The notes below the pieces were generated by a model, which worked only from the letters and a program-made list of their open reading frames with translations, had not been told where the DNA came from and did not search any database. Shown piece after piece: positions 22,878 to 32,391 of a DNA stretch of 64,000 nucleotides. Where the stretch lies: NCBI GenBank assembly GCA_947631855.1, contig CANRMX010000002.1:1-64000 (forward strand), given 5' to 3'. The stretch is from an uncultured Clostridia bacterium. GTDB lineage: Bacteria > Bacillota > Clostridia > Oscillospirales > Acutalibacteraceae. The position numbers and the translations under genes were made by a program. Every line of letters starts with the position of its first letter. The first letter of the stretch is position 1.

Positions 22878-25328
22878 ATGATGTATCGTTTTAACGGATT
22901 TACGGAAAAGGCCAACAACGCGCTGAACCTGGCTGTCAGCAGCGCGGAGGAGATGGGCCACGACTATATCGGCAGCGAACACGTGGTGCTGGGCCTCTTG
23001 AAGGAGGGCACCGGCGTGGCCAGCGCGGTGCTCACCAAGCTGGGCGCCACTGCGGAATCTTACGAAAAGCTCATCCGGGAGCGGGTTGGGACGGGCACGC
23101 CCACCGATCTTTCCCCGGACGCCTTTACCCCGCGCACCAAGCAGATTTTGCAGATCGCCGCCATGGCGGGCGCCCGGCTGCACAATGCCTATGTGGGCAC
23201 CGAGCATCTGCTCATCGCGGTGATGGAGGACGAAAGCTGCTACGGTATGCGTTTCCTGCACCAGCTGGGCGTGGAGCCCAACCGCATCGTGGCGGAGCTT
23301 TCCGCCCTGCTCAACAACACTTCCTTCTCCGCCGGCGGCGAAGCCGGCCAGAGCGGCGAGGGCGGCGGCAAGGCCGAAGGCAAGGCACTGGATCAGTTTG
23401 GCCGCGACCTGACAAAGCTGGCCGCCGAGGGCAAGATCGACCCGGTGATCGGCCGGGAGCAGGAGATCGAGCGGGTGATCCAGATCCTCTCCCGCCGGAC
23501 GAAAAATAACCCCGTGCTGATCGGCGAGCCGGGCGTGGGCAAGACCGCCGTGGCCGAGGGCCTGGCGCTGAAGATCCACGCCGGCGACGTGCCCGAGCTG
23601 CTCAAGGGCAAACGGCTGATCTCCCTGGACCTCACCGGGATGGTGGCCGGCACCAAGTATCGGGGCGACTTTGAGGAGCGGATCAAGAACGCCATCGACG
23701 AGGTGAAGAACGACGGCAACATCATCCTCTTCATCGACGAGCTGCACACCATCATCGGCGCAGGCTCCGCCGAAGGCTCCACCGACGCCGCCAACATTTT
23801 GAAGCCCGCCTTGGCCCGTGGTGATTTCCAGGTGATCGGCGCCACCACCATCGAGGAGTACCGCAAGCACATCGAGAAGGACGCCGCCCTGGAGCGCCGC
23901 TTCCAGCCCGTCACCGTGGATGAGCCCAGCGAGGAAGAGGCCGTCGCCATCCTCAAGGGGCTCAAGGATCGGTACGAGGCCCACCATAAGGTGCAGATCA
24001 CCGACGAAGCCATCGAGGCCGCCGTGGCGCTTTCCGCCCGGTATATCTCCGACCGCTATCTGCCCGACAAGGCCATCGACCTGGTGGACGAAGCCGCGTC
24101 CCGCGTAAGGCTGCGCACCTTTACGGCTCCGGATGATTTGCAGGAGCTGGAGAAGCAGATCAAGGAAGTGGAGATCGAAAAGGCCGCCGCGGTCAATTCC
24201 CAGGATTTTGAACAGGCCGCCGCGCTGCGAGACAAGCAGAAGGAACTGCAGGAGCGCCTGGAGCGCCAGCGGGACGAGTGGGCCGCCCGGAACGAGCGGA
24301 ACAATTCTGTGGTCAGCGCCAACGATATCGCGGACATCGTGTCCATGTGGACGGGCGTCCCGGTGGCCCGCCTCACTGAGGAGGAGAGCCAGCGGCTTTT
24401 GAAGCTGGAAGATACTCTGCACCAGCGGGTGATCGGCCAGCAGGAAGCTGTGACGGCCATCGCCAAGGCCATCCGCCGGGGCAGAGTGGGGCTGAAAGAC
24501 AAGAACCGGCCCATCGGGTCCTTCATCTTCCTGGGCCCCACCGGCGTTGGCAAGACCGAGCTGTGCAAGGCATTGGCCGAAGCCATGTTCGGCGACGAAA
24601 AAGCCATGGTCCGTTTCGATATGTCCGAATATATGGAGAAGCACACCGTGTCCCGGCTGGTGGGTTCGCCGCCCGGATATGTGGGCTATGACGAGGGCGG
24701 CCAGCTCACGGAGGCCGTGCGCCGCAGGCCCTATTCAGTAGTGCTGTTCGACGAGATCGAAAAGGCCCACCCGGATGTGTTCAACATCCTGCTGCAAATT
24801 TTGGAGGACGGCCGCGTCACCGATTCCCAGGGCAAGACCGTGGATTTCAAGAACACCGTCATCATCATGACCTCCAACGTGGGCGCGCGGCTGATCACCG
24901 AAAAGCAGCAAAACCTGGGCTTCTCCCAGGCGGCCAGTGAATCCGGCGACTTCGAGCGCACCAAGGAGCTGGTGATGGGCGAACTGAAAAACCTCTTCCG
25001 GCCCGAATTCCTCAACCGTGTGGACGACATCATCGTATTCCACAAGCTGACCCGGGAGGACACCGCGCAGATCGCCGAGAAGATGCTGCGGACGCTGCAG
25101 GCGAAACTTTCGGACATGGAGATCGAGATGACCTTCACGCCCGAAGCCATCAACGCCATCGCCGAAAAGGGCTTCGATCCCGTTTACGGCGCCCGGCCGC
25201 TGCGCAGGGCCATCCAGAGCGAGATCGAGGACGCCGTGTCCGAACGGATGCTGGAAGGCGCGGTCATCGCCGGCAAGCGGTACCAGTGCACCTTCGCGGA
25301 CGGCAAATTCACCTTTACCGAGCAATAA
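22878..25328 (+). CDS. clpC: AAA+ unfoldase ClpC
   Basis: Hsp100 protein unfoldase that delivers substrates, including arginine-phosphorylated ones, to ClpP. The 816-residue protein has: an N-domain (double Clp_N repeat, residues about 1-150), AAA-1 with Walker [11 protein letters not shown] and Walker [10 protein letters not shown], a middle domain with a UVR motif ([23 protein letters not shown]) typical of ClpC rather than ClpA, AAA-2 with [16 protein letters not shown] and [11 protein letters not shown], and a C-terminal D2 small domain. ATG 22878 follows AAGGAG by 7 nt. It is the last gene of the CtsR-controlled operon. No clpP is in the window. Confidence 0.97.
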   Translation: MMYRFNGFTEKANNALNLAVSSAEEMGHDYIGSEHVVLGLLKEGTGVASAVLTKLGATAESYEKLIRERVGTGTPTDLSPDAFTPRTKQILQIAAMAGARLHNAYVGTEHLLIAVMEDESCYGMRFLHQLGVEPNRIVAELSALLNNTSFSAGGEAGQSGEGGGKAEGKALDQFGRDLTKLAAEGKIDPVIGREQEIERVIQILSRRTKNNPVLIGEPGVGKTAVAEGLALKIHAGDVPELLKGKRLISLDLTGMVAGTKYRGDFEERIKNAIDEVKNDGNIILFIDELHTIIGAGSAEGSTDAANILKPALARGDFQVIGATTIEEYRKHIEKDAALERRFQPVTVDEPSEEEAVAILKGLKDRYEAHHKVQITDEAIEAAVALSARYISDRYLPDKAIDLVDEAASRVRLRTFTAPDDLQELEKQIKEVEIEKAAAVNSQDFEQAAALRDKQKELQERLERQRDEWAARNERNNSVVSANDIADIVSMWTGVPVARLTEEESQRLLKLEDTLHQRVIGQQEAVTAIAKAIRRGRVGLKDKNRPIGSFIFLGPTGVGKTELCKALAEAMFGDEKAMVRFDMSEYMEKHTVSRLVGSPPGYVGYDEGGQLTEAVRRRPYSVVLFDEIEKAHPDVFNILLQILEDGRVTDSQGKTVDFKNTVIIMTSNVGARLITEKQQNLGFSQAASESGDFERTKELVMGELKNLFRPEFLNRVDDIIVFHKLTREDTAQIAEKMLRTLQAKLSDMEIEMTFTPEAINAIAEKGFDPVYGARPLRRAIQSEIEDAVSERMLEGAVIAGKRYQCTFADGKFTFTEQ

Positions 25329-25359
25329 GCCCGGACAGCAAATCTTCCACTTGCAATGA

Positions 25360-25397
25360 GCCCCCGCCCTTTCCTTTCCGGGAATGGGCGGGGGCTT
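25360..25397 (+). terminator. GC-rich hairpin after clpC
   Basis: Perfect 10-bp stem GCCCCCGCCC / GGGCGGGGGC with a 16-nt loop, followed only by TTCC. It probably ends the clpC operon, although the T-tract is poor. Confidence 0.6.
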
Positions 25398-25529
25398 CCG
25401 CGTCTCAAAAAATTTTTCAAGCCCTGTAACCTTTTCCCTCTTTCTTCCGTCTAATAAGTATGGGGCTTGCGAAAGGCCTCCTTGCGGACTTCTTCGCAGG
25501 AAAGAAACTGGAAGGGAAGGAAAAGGAAA

Positions 25530-25676
25530 ATGAAGAAACTGACCACACTGCTGCTGACGCTGGCGCTGCTGCTGGGCATCCTGACCGGCTGCGGCGACGA
25601 CGACAACACCGCTGCCCGGCCCAGCCAGGATGCGTCCTACGCCGGGCACACCACGGAAGGGCCGGAGGTGCCCTGA
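25530..25676 (+). CDS. Tiny putative lipoprotein
   Basis: A 48-residue product with a lipoprotein signal peptide: MKKLTTLLLTLALLLGILTGC, lipobox LTGC, then GDDDNTAARPSQDASYAGHTTEGPEVP. After processing only about 28 polar residues would remain on the outer membrane face. RBS GGAAAAGGAAA is adjacent to the ATG. The gene ends 9 bp before the convergent S1-protein gene. It could be a genuine tiny lipoprotein or the leftover 5' end of a larger gene; nothing downstream in any frame continues a recognisable protein. Confidence 0.55.
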   Translation: MKKLTTLLLTLALLLGILTGCGDDDNTAARPSQDASYAGHTTEGPEVP

Positions 25677-25685
25677 CGGCCCAGC

Positions 25686-26609
25686 CTATTCAAACCGGGT
25701 CGCGATGCGCTTGTCGCTCATGGGCGGGGAATAGACAAATTCGTCCATGTGGTCCCCTTGGAAAAAGTATTCTGGGGGCGCAGGCCGACGGGCTTCGCCG
25801 TCAAAGGTCTCGATGATGATGAGCTTGATCTTCATCCGCGCGGGGAGGATGCTCTTGATGAACACACTGGCCTGCTGTCCGGGATAGATGTTCTCCTTGA
25901 GCTCCGCCAGCCCCGCCAGATTGGGCTTCAGCTCCACGAACGCGCCGTAGGCCTCCACGGTGCGGATGATCCCCGCCACCGTCTCTCCGGGATGAAATCC
26001 CGCGGCGTTTTCCTCCCAGGTGCCCAGCAGTTCCTTGTGGGACAGGGTGATCCTGCCGTTCTCCACGGACTTCACCACCGCCCGGATATCCATCCCCACC
26101 GCCAGCCGTTCTCTGGGATGCTCGATGCGGGAAACGGAAATGGCGTCGATGGGCAGCAGGGAGGCGATCCCGCAGCCGATGTCCGCAAAAGCGCCGAAGG
26201 GCTCGATGTGGGTGATCCGCGCGTCGATCACGTCGCCGGGCGCCAGCCGGTCTATGTATTCCCGCCGGCACCGCTCCTGGGCGGCCCGCCGGGAGAGCAG
26301 GGCAAGGGGAGCGCCATCCTCGTCGCGGGTCACCGCCTGCACGGTGAAGCACACCGGCCGGTTGACCCGGGACAGGATCGCGATATCCCGCACCGCGCCT
26401 TCGGCGATGCCCAGCGCGCCCTCCTCCCGGGGGATCACGCCGCGGATCGGGCCCAGATTCACCAGAAGATCGTGCTTCCCGTTACACAGTACCGCCCGGG
26501 CTTCCAAAATGCGGCCTTCCCGCTGGGCGTCGGCCAGGGTAGCCGGGGACGACAGCGCCGCTTTATTTTCAAAGGTGTCCAAGTTGTGGCCTTCCGGATA
26601 AAAACGCAT
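25686..26609 (-). CDS. S1 RNA-binding domain protein
   Basis: A 307-residue protein with three S1-like OB domains. The first (GRILEARAVLCNGKHDLLVNLGPIRGVIPREEG) is weak; the second (GDVIDARITHIEPFGAFADIGCGIASLLPIDAIS...KSVENGRITLSHKELLG) and third (GETVAGIIRTVEAYGAFVELKPNLAGLAELKE) are clear. It resembles the short ribosomal protein S1 homologues of Clostridia, which bind single-stranded RNA; whether it works on ribosomes is not known. ATG 26609 has GAAAGGAATGG upstream; the ORF track extends 50 codons further. It is divergent from the cyclophilin gene. Confidence 0.82.
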   Translation of the reverse strand: MRFYPEGHNLDTFENKAALSSPATLADAQREGRILEARAVLCNGKHDLLVNLGPIRGVIPREEGALGIAEGAVRDIAILSRVNRPVCFTVQAVTRDEDGAPLALLSRRAAQERCRREYIDRLAPGDVIDARITHIEPFGAFADIGCGIASLLPIDAISVSRIEHPRERLAVGMDIRAVVKSVENGRITLSHKELLGTWEENAAGFHPGETVAGIIRTVEAYGAFVELKPNLAGLAELKENIYPGQQASVFIKSILPARMKIKLIIIETFDGEARRPAPPEYFFQGDHMDEFVYSPPMSDKRIATRFE

Positions 26610-26706
26610 GATTTGCGACCATTCCTTTCTTCTTACGGGGAAACGTCCTCCTGAAACTGTAAAAAGTATATGCGCGGTCAAAAGGCAAAATAACCCGCCC
26701 GGGGAC

Positions 26707-26735
26707 TTGCAAGCGGGGACAAAATGCGCTACAAT
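26707..26735 (+). promoter_or_regulatory. Promoter of the cyclophilin lipoprotein gene
   Basis: TTGCAA (26707-26712), 17-bp spacer, TACAAT (26730-26735), 56 bp before the ATG. Confidence 0.65.
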
Positions 26736-26791
26736 AAGGGAGCGAATTGCGCGATGCACGAATCAACTGAAAACAAGGAAGGTCACGAACA

Positions 26792-27640
26792 ATGAAAAGA
26801 GTATTGCTTATTTTGCTGGCGGTCTGCCTGCTGCTGACCGGCGCTGCCTGCGGCGGCTCCAGCTCCGGCGAAGATTCTCCGGCGGCCAAGGTGCTGGAAA
26901 GCGGCGATGAGCTGCTCCAGCCCGAAGATCTGGTGCAGAAGACCAACAACAAGGCGCCGGGCTACCAACTGGACAAGCCCCAAAAAGGGGAGGAGATCGC
27001 GGTGATCACCCTGGCCAGCGGCGAAGTGATCAAGCTGCGGTTCTTCCCGGACGAAGCCCCCAAGGCCGTCTATAATTTCAAGCGCCACGCCATAGATGGA
27101 TACTACGATGGCCTGACGTTCCACCGCATCGTGGACGAATTCATGATCCAGGGCGGCGACCCGGAGGGCAAAGGCTACGGCGGAGAGAGCGTGTGGGGAG
27201 AACCCTTTGAGGACGAATTCAACGCCAATCTGCTCAACCTGGACGGTTCCGTCTCCATGGCCAATTCCGGGCAGAATACCAACGGCAGCCAGTTCTTCAT
27301 CAACGCCACCGGCGGCGGAGACATGGGCTGGAGCTACTACGAGCAGGGCTATGAGATGTATAAGGAACAGCCCGAGGCGTTTATCAGCTATTACCGCAAC
27401 TGGCCGGATATGGATAAGCTCACCGACAAGGTGAAAGCGCTCTATGACGAGCACGGCGGCAACGTCCATCTGGACGGCTATTACAGCGTGGTGAATACCG
27501 GCCACACGGTGTTCGCCCAGGTGTTCGAGGGCATGGACACGGTGTATGCCCTCACCAAGGTGGCTACCGATCCCACCACCGCTGCGCCGCTGGAGCCCGT
27601 GGTGATGGAGAAAGTGGAGATCGTGCCCTACGAAGGATAA
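26792..27640 (+). CDS. Cyclophilin-type peptidyl-prolyl isomerase lipoprotein
   Basis: Extracellular, membrane-anchored prolyl isomerase likely helping secreted proteins fold. The 282-residue protein has a lipoprotein signal (MKRVLLILLAVCLLLTGAAC) and a cyclophilin domain from about residue 68: YDGLTFHRIVDEFMIQGGDPEGKGYGGESVWGEPFEDEF and GSVSMANSGQNTNGSQFFI, which contain the catalytic Arg and hydrophobic pocket. Between FFINATGGG and NTGHTVFAQVFEGMDTV sits an insertion of roughly 65 residues absent from short cyclophilins. RBS AACAAGGAAGG precedes the ATG. Monocistronic with promoter and terminator. Confidence 0.92.
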   Translation: MKRVLLILLAVCLLLTGAACGGSSSGEDSPAAKVLESGDELLQPEDLVQKTNNKAPGYQLDKPQKGEEIAVITLASGEVIKLRFFPDEAPKAVYNFKRHAIDGYYDGLTFHRIVDEFMIQGGDPEGKGYGGESVWGEPFEDEFNANLLNLDGSVSMANSGQNTNGSQFFINATGGGDMGWSYYEQGYEMYKEQPEAFISYYRNWPDMDKLTDKVKALYDEHGGNVHLDGYYSVVNTGHTVFAQVFEGMDTVYALTKVATDPTTAAPLEPVVMEKVEIVPYEG

Positions 27641-27659
27641 ACCCAAATATCGTTCAGCA

Positions 27660-27688
27660 GGCAGGACGGGAAACCGTTCTGCCTTTTG
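27660..27688 (+). terminator. Terminator of the cyclophilin gene
   Basis: GGCAGGACGG-gaaa-CCGTTCTGCC stem followed by TTTTGCT. Confidence 0.85.
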
Positions 27689-27725
27689 CTGTCAGGCCCG
27701 CCCGCAAGACGACATAATTTTTTGC

Positions 27726-27754
27726 TTGATGATCTTCCGTTCGTATGGTATAAT
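27726..27754 (+). promoter_or_regulatory. Promoter upstream of tepA
   Basis: TTGATG (27726-27731), 17-bp spacer, perfect TATAAT (27749-27754). A leader of about 130 nt precedes tepA; I see no known riboswitch in it. Confidence 0.7.
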
Positions 27755-27893
27755 AGACCAGTACTATGTGCGGCGCGGGCGGCATGGGTAAAAATCAGAG
27801 AGCCTCACCCGCGAAGAATCGGGCCGTGCCCGCGGCGGATGTATACATTCTTTTCATTTTGGCAGACTATCCTTGCAGGAAGGAGATGCTGCA

Positions 27894-28655
27894 ATGAAAA
27901 AGGAAGCGTACAGAAACGAGGAGGAAGGCGGCCGGGAGGACAACGGGGGAGAGTACAGCTCCGAACAGCAGAGACAGATCACCGAAAGCGGCTCCGTCAC
28001 CACCAAGAACCACGGACACGTCATCCACTGCCTGACGATCATCGGACAGATTGAGGGCCACTACATTCTGCCCAGTCAGAACAAGACCACCAAGTATGAG
28101 CACGTGATCCCTCAGATCGTGGCCATCGAGGAGGATCCTCAGATCGACGGCCTGCTGATGCTGCTGAACACGGTGGGCGGCGATGTGGAGGCCGGGCTGG
28201 CCCTGGCCGAGCTGGTGGCGGGGATGAAGAAGCCCACCGTCTCTCTGGTGCTGGGGGGCGGCCATTCCATCGGCGTGCCGCTGGCCGTGGCCGCAAAGCG
28301 GTCGTTTATCGCGGAATCTGCCTCCATGACCATCCATCCGGTGCGCATGAACGGCCTGGTGCTGGGCATTCCCCAGACGCTGGAATATTTCCAGCGGATG
28401 CAGGACCGGATCACCAATTTTGTGATCCAGAATTCCAACATCACCCGCGAGCGCTTTATGACGCTGGCGATGAACACCCAGGAGCTGGTGATGGATGTGG
28501 GCACCGTCCTGGACGGCCCGGACGCCGTGGACGAGGGACTGATCGATTCTCTCGGTTCGCTGTCCGACGCGCTGGACTGCCTGTACCGCATGATCGACCA
28601 GGACAAGAAAAAAGGGAAGGGCAAAAACACCCAGTCCCGGAAGAAGAGCGACTGA
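27894..28655 (+). CDS. tepA: ClpP-like translocation-enhancing protein TepA
   Basis: A 253-residue member of the ClpP/SppA-fold serine protease group. After a polar N-terminal tail ([25 protein letters not shown]) comes the crotonase-like fold: [69 protein letters not shown], with the catalytic serine expected in GGHSIG and the histidine in MTIHPV. In Bacillus the YmfB/TepA protein was linked to protein export and peptide processing. ATG 27894 follows AAGGAG; the ORF track starts seven codons earlier. The C-terminus is lysine-rich. Co-oriented with uppP and ftsK, as in several Clostridia. Confidence 0.88.
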   Translation: MKKEAYRNEEEGGREDNGGEYSSEQQRQITESGSVTTKNHGHVIHCLTIIGQIEGHYILPSQNKTTKYEHVIPQIVAIEEDPQIDGLLMLLNTVGGDVEAGLALAELVAGMKKPTVSLVLGGGHSIGVPLAVAAKRSFIAESASMTIHPVRMNGLVLGIPQTLEYFQRMQDRITNFVIQNSNITRERFMTLAMNTQELVMDVGTVLDGPDAVDEGLIDSLGSLSDALDCLYRMIDQDKKKGKGKNTQSRKKSD

Positions 28656-28702
28656 CCGGCCCTTGCCGGTACATATATACCCAACTATCAGGAGGATGCT
28701 GT

Positions 28703-29641
28703 ATGACTGTTTTCGACGCCATTATTCAGGGGATCATCCAGGGAGCCACGGAGTTTCTGCCGGTCTCCAGCAGCGGACATTTGTCCATTTCACAGCATAT
28801 GTTCGGGCTGGAACTGCCCGGGATACTGTTCGACGTCATGCTGCATCTGGGCACGCTGATGGCCGTGCTGTTTGTCTATCGGTCGCTGGTGTGGCGGCTG
28901 ATCAAGGAATTCTTTTCCCTCTGCGGCGATGTGATCCACCGGCGGTTCCGCTGGTCGGAGATGAGCCCGGACCGCCGCCTGCTGATGATGCTCTTTATCG
29001 GGCTCTTGCCCCTGTTCCTGTTGTTCCTGCCCATTCCCGGCACAGGGATGAGCATCAAGGATCTCTCCGAGCAGCTGGCCTCCGACAGCGGCATCGTGGC
29101 CGAGGGCATCGCCCTGCTGGGCACCAGCGTCCTGCTGTTTATCGCCATTGCGGCCAACCGCCAGATGCAGCAGAACCGCCGGGCACGGCACAGCCGCCGG
29201 AAAGGCCCTGCGGGCCGGAAGACCATACATACCTTCGACGCGCTGGTGATCGGCCTTGCCCAATGCTGCGCCGCCGTATTCCCGGGGCTTTCCCGCTCCG
29301 GCTCCACCCTTGCCGCCGGCCTGGTGCGGAAGATCAACCGCCAGACCGCGCTGGACTATTCCTTTGTGCTGGGCATCCCCGCCATTGCAGCCGCTGCCCT
29401 GCTCTCCATCAAGGATATCGGCTCCACCAGCGAATCCATCGGCCTGCTGCCTCTGCTGGTGGGGATGCTCACTGCGGCGGTGGTAGGATTCCTGGCGATC
29501 CGCCTGCTGCGGTGGCTCGTCACCACCGACCGGCTGATCATCTTCGCCTACTACACGCTGGTGGCGGGCCTTGCCGTGACCATTATCGGCATCATCGAGC
29601 ACGCTATGGGGCAGAACATTTTTACCGGGCTTCCCCTTTGA
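28703..29641 (+). CDS. uppP: Undecaprenyl-diphosphatase UppP
   Basis: Integral membrane phosphatase that recycles the lipid carrier undecaprenyl pyrophosphate to the monophosphate for peptidoglycan synthesis; overproduction in other bacteria gives bacitracin resistance. The 312-residue protein shows the first active-site motif IIQGATEFLPVSSSGHLSI and the second QCCAAVFPGLSRSGSTLAAGLV, with about seven or eight membrane helices. A basic cytoplasmic loop (NRQMQQNRRARHSRRKGPAGRKT, about residues 152-174) is longer than in Escherichia coli UppP. RBS AGGAGGATGCTGT precedes the ATG. Confidence 0.95.
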   Translation: MTVFDAIIQGIIQGATEFLPVSSSGHLSISQHMFGLELPGILFDVMLHLGTLMAVLFVYRSLVWRLIKEFFSLCGDVIHRRFRWSEMSPDRRLLMMLFIGLLPLFLLFLPIPGTGMSIKDLSEQLASDSGIVAEGIALLGTSVLLFIAIAANRQMQQNRRARHSRRKGPAGRKTIHTFDALVIGLAQCCAAVFPGLSRSGSTLAAGLVRKINRQTALDYSFVLGIPAIAAAALLSIKDIGSTSESIGLLPLLVGMLTAAVVGFLAIRLLRWLVTTDRLIIFAYYTLVAGLAVTIIGIIEHAMGQNIFTGLPL

Positions 29642-29703
29642 GCGGGCGTTTCCCGAGAATAAACACGAAATTTCAGGGTGAATCATAAAAGGATGTGAAT
29701 TGA

Positions 29704-32391
29704 TTGGCAGCAAAAAGAACCGCGGCGACCGCCAAAAAGAAAACGCCTGCCAAGACCAGCGCCCCAGCGGCGCGCAAGAAAGCCCCGCAGAGAAGCGCCT
29801 CCGGGCGCATGACCGCCGAAAGCATCCGCCAGCGCAATCAGGTGCGGGCGGTGGTGCTTTTTGCCTGCGCCATCTTCCTGGCCTGTCTGGTGCTGGTGAC
29901 GGGCGATAATCTGTGGCGCTGGGCCCACGGCGTGCTTTTGGGACTGTTTGGCAGCTGGGCCCTGCTCTGGCCGGTGCTGATGATCTACGTGTCCATCGTC
30001 ACCGCCCTGGAAAAGCCCCACGGGTCGATCAGCGGGAAGATTTGGCTCACCGTGGCGATCATCGCGCTGTGCTGCGCGGCGGGGTATATCTTCAAGGGAA
30101 TACAGCCGGCATCCGGCACCAAATTCTTTGCTTTCGTCAGCGCACTCTATACAGGCAATACAGGTATCGGCGGCGGCGTGACCGGCGGTATGCTGGGCCT
30201 TCCGCTGATGCGGGGCCTGGGTGCGACCGGCGCGAAGATCATCGTGCTCCTGCTGCTGTTCGTCGCCGTGATGCTGTTGACCGGGACGACCCTGGTCACC
30301 CTGTTCCGGGCCATCCGCAAGCCGGTGGACGTGGTCTCCAACGGGCTGCACAACGCTCGGCAGCGCAGGGAGGAGGAGCGGCAGATACTGGAAAGCGAGC
30401 AGGATATCCAGATCGATATCCCCATCGAATCCCAAATGCCCACCCATCCCGTGCGGGTAGAGACTGCGCAGTTGTTCCCGAAGCCTGAGCCCAAGAAAAA
30501 GACCAAAGAGAAAAATGAAAAGCTGGACCGCTTAAAAGAAGTGTTCGGCTTTGAGGAAGTTTCCTCCAAAACCCCTGAGTCCGTTCCCGAGCAGCCGCCC
30601 GAGGAAGTCCCGCCGGTTTTGAACGACGACGATTTTGAGCTGAAAGTGCCCGGGAGAGACGAATCGCAGCCGCCCGCTCCCGATGCAGAAGAAGTGGAGC
30701 TCCTGACCGAGGACGAAGCGGTGGTTTTCAGCAGCACGGGGTACGCGCCGCTGGAAGAAGACCTTGGGATCGTCGAAAGCCGAGAAGGGAGGGAGGCATC
30801 CTCCCAAGGGGAGGCGGGCGCAGAAGATGGGCCTGCCGAGGCGACGCCGGAGCAGCAGCTGCAATACAACGCCGCCGAGCAGCAGCACAACACCTACATA
30901 TTCCCACCGGTGTCCATGCTGGCCCAGAGCGCCAATTCCAATCCCGCCCAGGAGGCCGAGGAGCTGCAAAACAACGGCAACGCCCTGGTGGATATTCTCA
31001 AGAGCTTTGGCGTCCAGACCCGAATTTTGGACATCTGCCGCGGCCCTGCCGTGACCCGGTATGAGATTCAGCCGGCGGCGGGCGTGAAGATCAGCAAGAT
31101 CACCGGCCTGGCCGACGACCTGGCGCTGAATCTGGCGGCGACCGGGGTGCGCATCGAAGCGCCCATTCCCGGCAAGGCCGCCGTGGGCATCGAGGTGCCC
31201 AACAAGACCCGGAGCACCGTGCGGATGCGGGAGCTGGTGGAATCCAACGCCTTTATCACGTCCAAAAGCAAAATTTCCGTGGCCCTGGGCCGGGACATCA
31301 CCGGCCAGCCCGTCATCGCCGATCTGGCCCGGATGCCCCATCTGCTGATCGCGGGCACCACCGGCTCCGGCAAATCCGTGTGCATCAACTCGCTGATCAT
31401 CAGCATGCTCTATAAGGCCACGTCCGACGACGTCCGCTTCCTGATGATCGACCCCAAGGCCGTGGAGCTCACCGAATACAACGGCATGCCCCACATGCTG
31501 GTGCCCGTCGTCACCGACCCCAAAAAGGCGTCGGGGGCACTGAGTTGGGCGGTTTCCGAGATGATGAAGCGCTATAAGATCTTTTCTGAGTGCAACGTGC
31601 GCAATCTCAAGGGCTACAATTCTCTGGCCGAAAGCATGGAGTATCAGGACGAGAACGGCCAGCCTATGCCCGCCATGCCCCAGATCGTCATCATCATCGA
31701 CGAGCTTGCCGACCTGATGATGGCCGCCCCCAAAGAGGTGGAGGATTCCATCTGCCGACTGGCCCAGCTGGCCCGTGCCGCCGGGATGCACCTTGTGGTG
31801 GCCACCCAGCGCCCCTCCGTGGACGTGGTGACCGGCCTGATCAAGGCCAATATCCCCAGCCGCATCGCCCTCACTGTTTCCAATGCGGTGGATTCCCGGA
31901 CGATCCTGGACGCGGGCGGCGCGGAAAAGCTGCTGGGCAACGGCGATATGCTCTTTGCACCCGTGGACGCCAACAAGCCGGTGCGCGTGCAGGGCTGCTA
32001 CGTCACCGATGAGGAAATCTCCTCCATCGTTTCCTTTGTGAAAAAGAGCAAGGCTTTGGATTATGACGCCTCCGTTTTGGAGGAGATCGAGCGCAACGCC
32101 GCCAGCGCTGGGGAGAAGGACGAGGACAGCGGCAGCGAGGACAGCAGCCGCGACCCCATGCTGGACGAAGCGATCAAGTGCGTGGTCGAGGCGGGACAGG
32201 CTTCCACCTCGCTGCTCCAGCGGCGACTGCGGCTGGGCTATGCCCGGGCGGGCCGGATCATCGACGAGATGGAGCAGCTGGGCGTGGTCGGACCCCACGA
32301 GGGTTCCAAGCCCCGCCAGGTGCTGATGACCTACGCCCAGTGGATGGAGAAGAATCTGCAAAAGCCCGATCCCACGGACACGGATGACTGA
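29704..32391 (+). CDS. ftsK: DNA translocase FtsK/SpoIIIE
   Basis: Septal DNA pump that moves chromosomal DNA through the closing or sporulation septum. The 895-residue protein has a basic N-terminus, four hydrophobic segments (residues about 40-200), a long acidic/proline-rich linker (about 240-400), and the RecA-like motor: alpha/beta region QNNGNALVDILKSFGVQTRIL, Walker A AGTTGSGKSVCINSL, Walker B QIVIIIDELADLMM, and a C-terminal gamma winged helix (DEAIKCVVEAGQASTSLLQRRLRLGYARAGRIIDEMEQLGVVGPHEG) that reads orienting DNA motifs. Start is TTG 29704, with AAAGGATG upstream. Whether it is the vegetative FtsK/SftA or SpoIIIE cannot be separated here. The end overlaps the MBL gene by 8 nt. Confidence 0.95.
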   Translation: MAAKRTAATAKKKTPAKTSAPAARKKAPQRSASGRMTAESIRQRNQVRAVVLFACAIFLACLVLVTGDNLWRWAHGVLLGLFGSWALLWPVLMIYVSIVTALEKPHGSISGKIWLTVAIIALCCAAGYIFKGIQPASGTKFFAFVSALYTGNTGIGGGVTGGMLGLPLMRGLGATGAKIIVLLLLFVAVMLLTGTTLVTLFRAIRKPVDVVSNGLHNARQRREEERQILESEQDIQIDIPIESQMPTHPVRVETAQLFPKPEPKKKTKEKNEKLDRLKEVFGFEEVSSKTPESVPEQPPEEVPPVLNDDDFELKVPGRDESQPPAPDAEEVELLTEDEAVVFSSTGYAPLEEDLGIVESREGREASSQGEAGAEDGPAEATPEQQLQYNAAEQQHNTYIFPPVSMLAQSANSNPAQEAEELQNNGNALVDILKSFGVQTRILDICRGPAVTRYEIQPAAGVKISKITGLADDLALNLAATGVRIEAPIPGKAAVGIEVPNKTRSTVRMRELVESNAFITSKSKISVALGRDITGQPVIADLARMPHLLIAGTTGSGKSVCINSLIISMLYKATSDDVRFLMIDPKAVELTEYNGMPHMLVPVVTDPKKASGALSWAVSEMMKRYKIFSECNVRNLKGYNSLAESMEYQDENGQPMPAMPQIVIIIDELADLMMAAPKEVEDSICRLAQLARAAGMHLVVATQRPSVDVVTGLIKANIPSRIALTVSNAVDSRTILDAGGAEKLLGNGDMLFAPVDANKPVRVQGCYVTDEEISSIVSFVKKSKALDYDASVLEEIERNAASAGEKDEDSGSEDSSRDPMLDEAIKCVVEAGQASTSLLQRRLRLGYARAGRIIDEMEQLGVVGPHEGSKPRQVLMTYAQWMEKNLQKPDPTDTDD

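Noticed and set aside
22863-24644. 593-aa minus-strand ORF opposite clpC, and similar long antisense ORFs over ftsK (30532-32622, 32258-34216) and lon (62204-63397)
   Set aside because: All lie opposite strongly conserved genes and show the repetitive His/Gly/Gln/Val pattern of antisense GC-rich frames.
25436-25529. Promoter of the tiny lipoprotein gene
   Set aside because: TAATAAG-like sequence at about 25452 has no acceptable -35 at the right distance.
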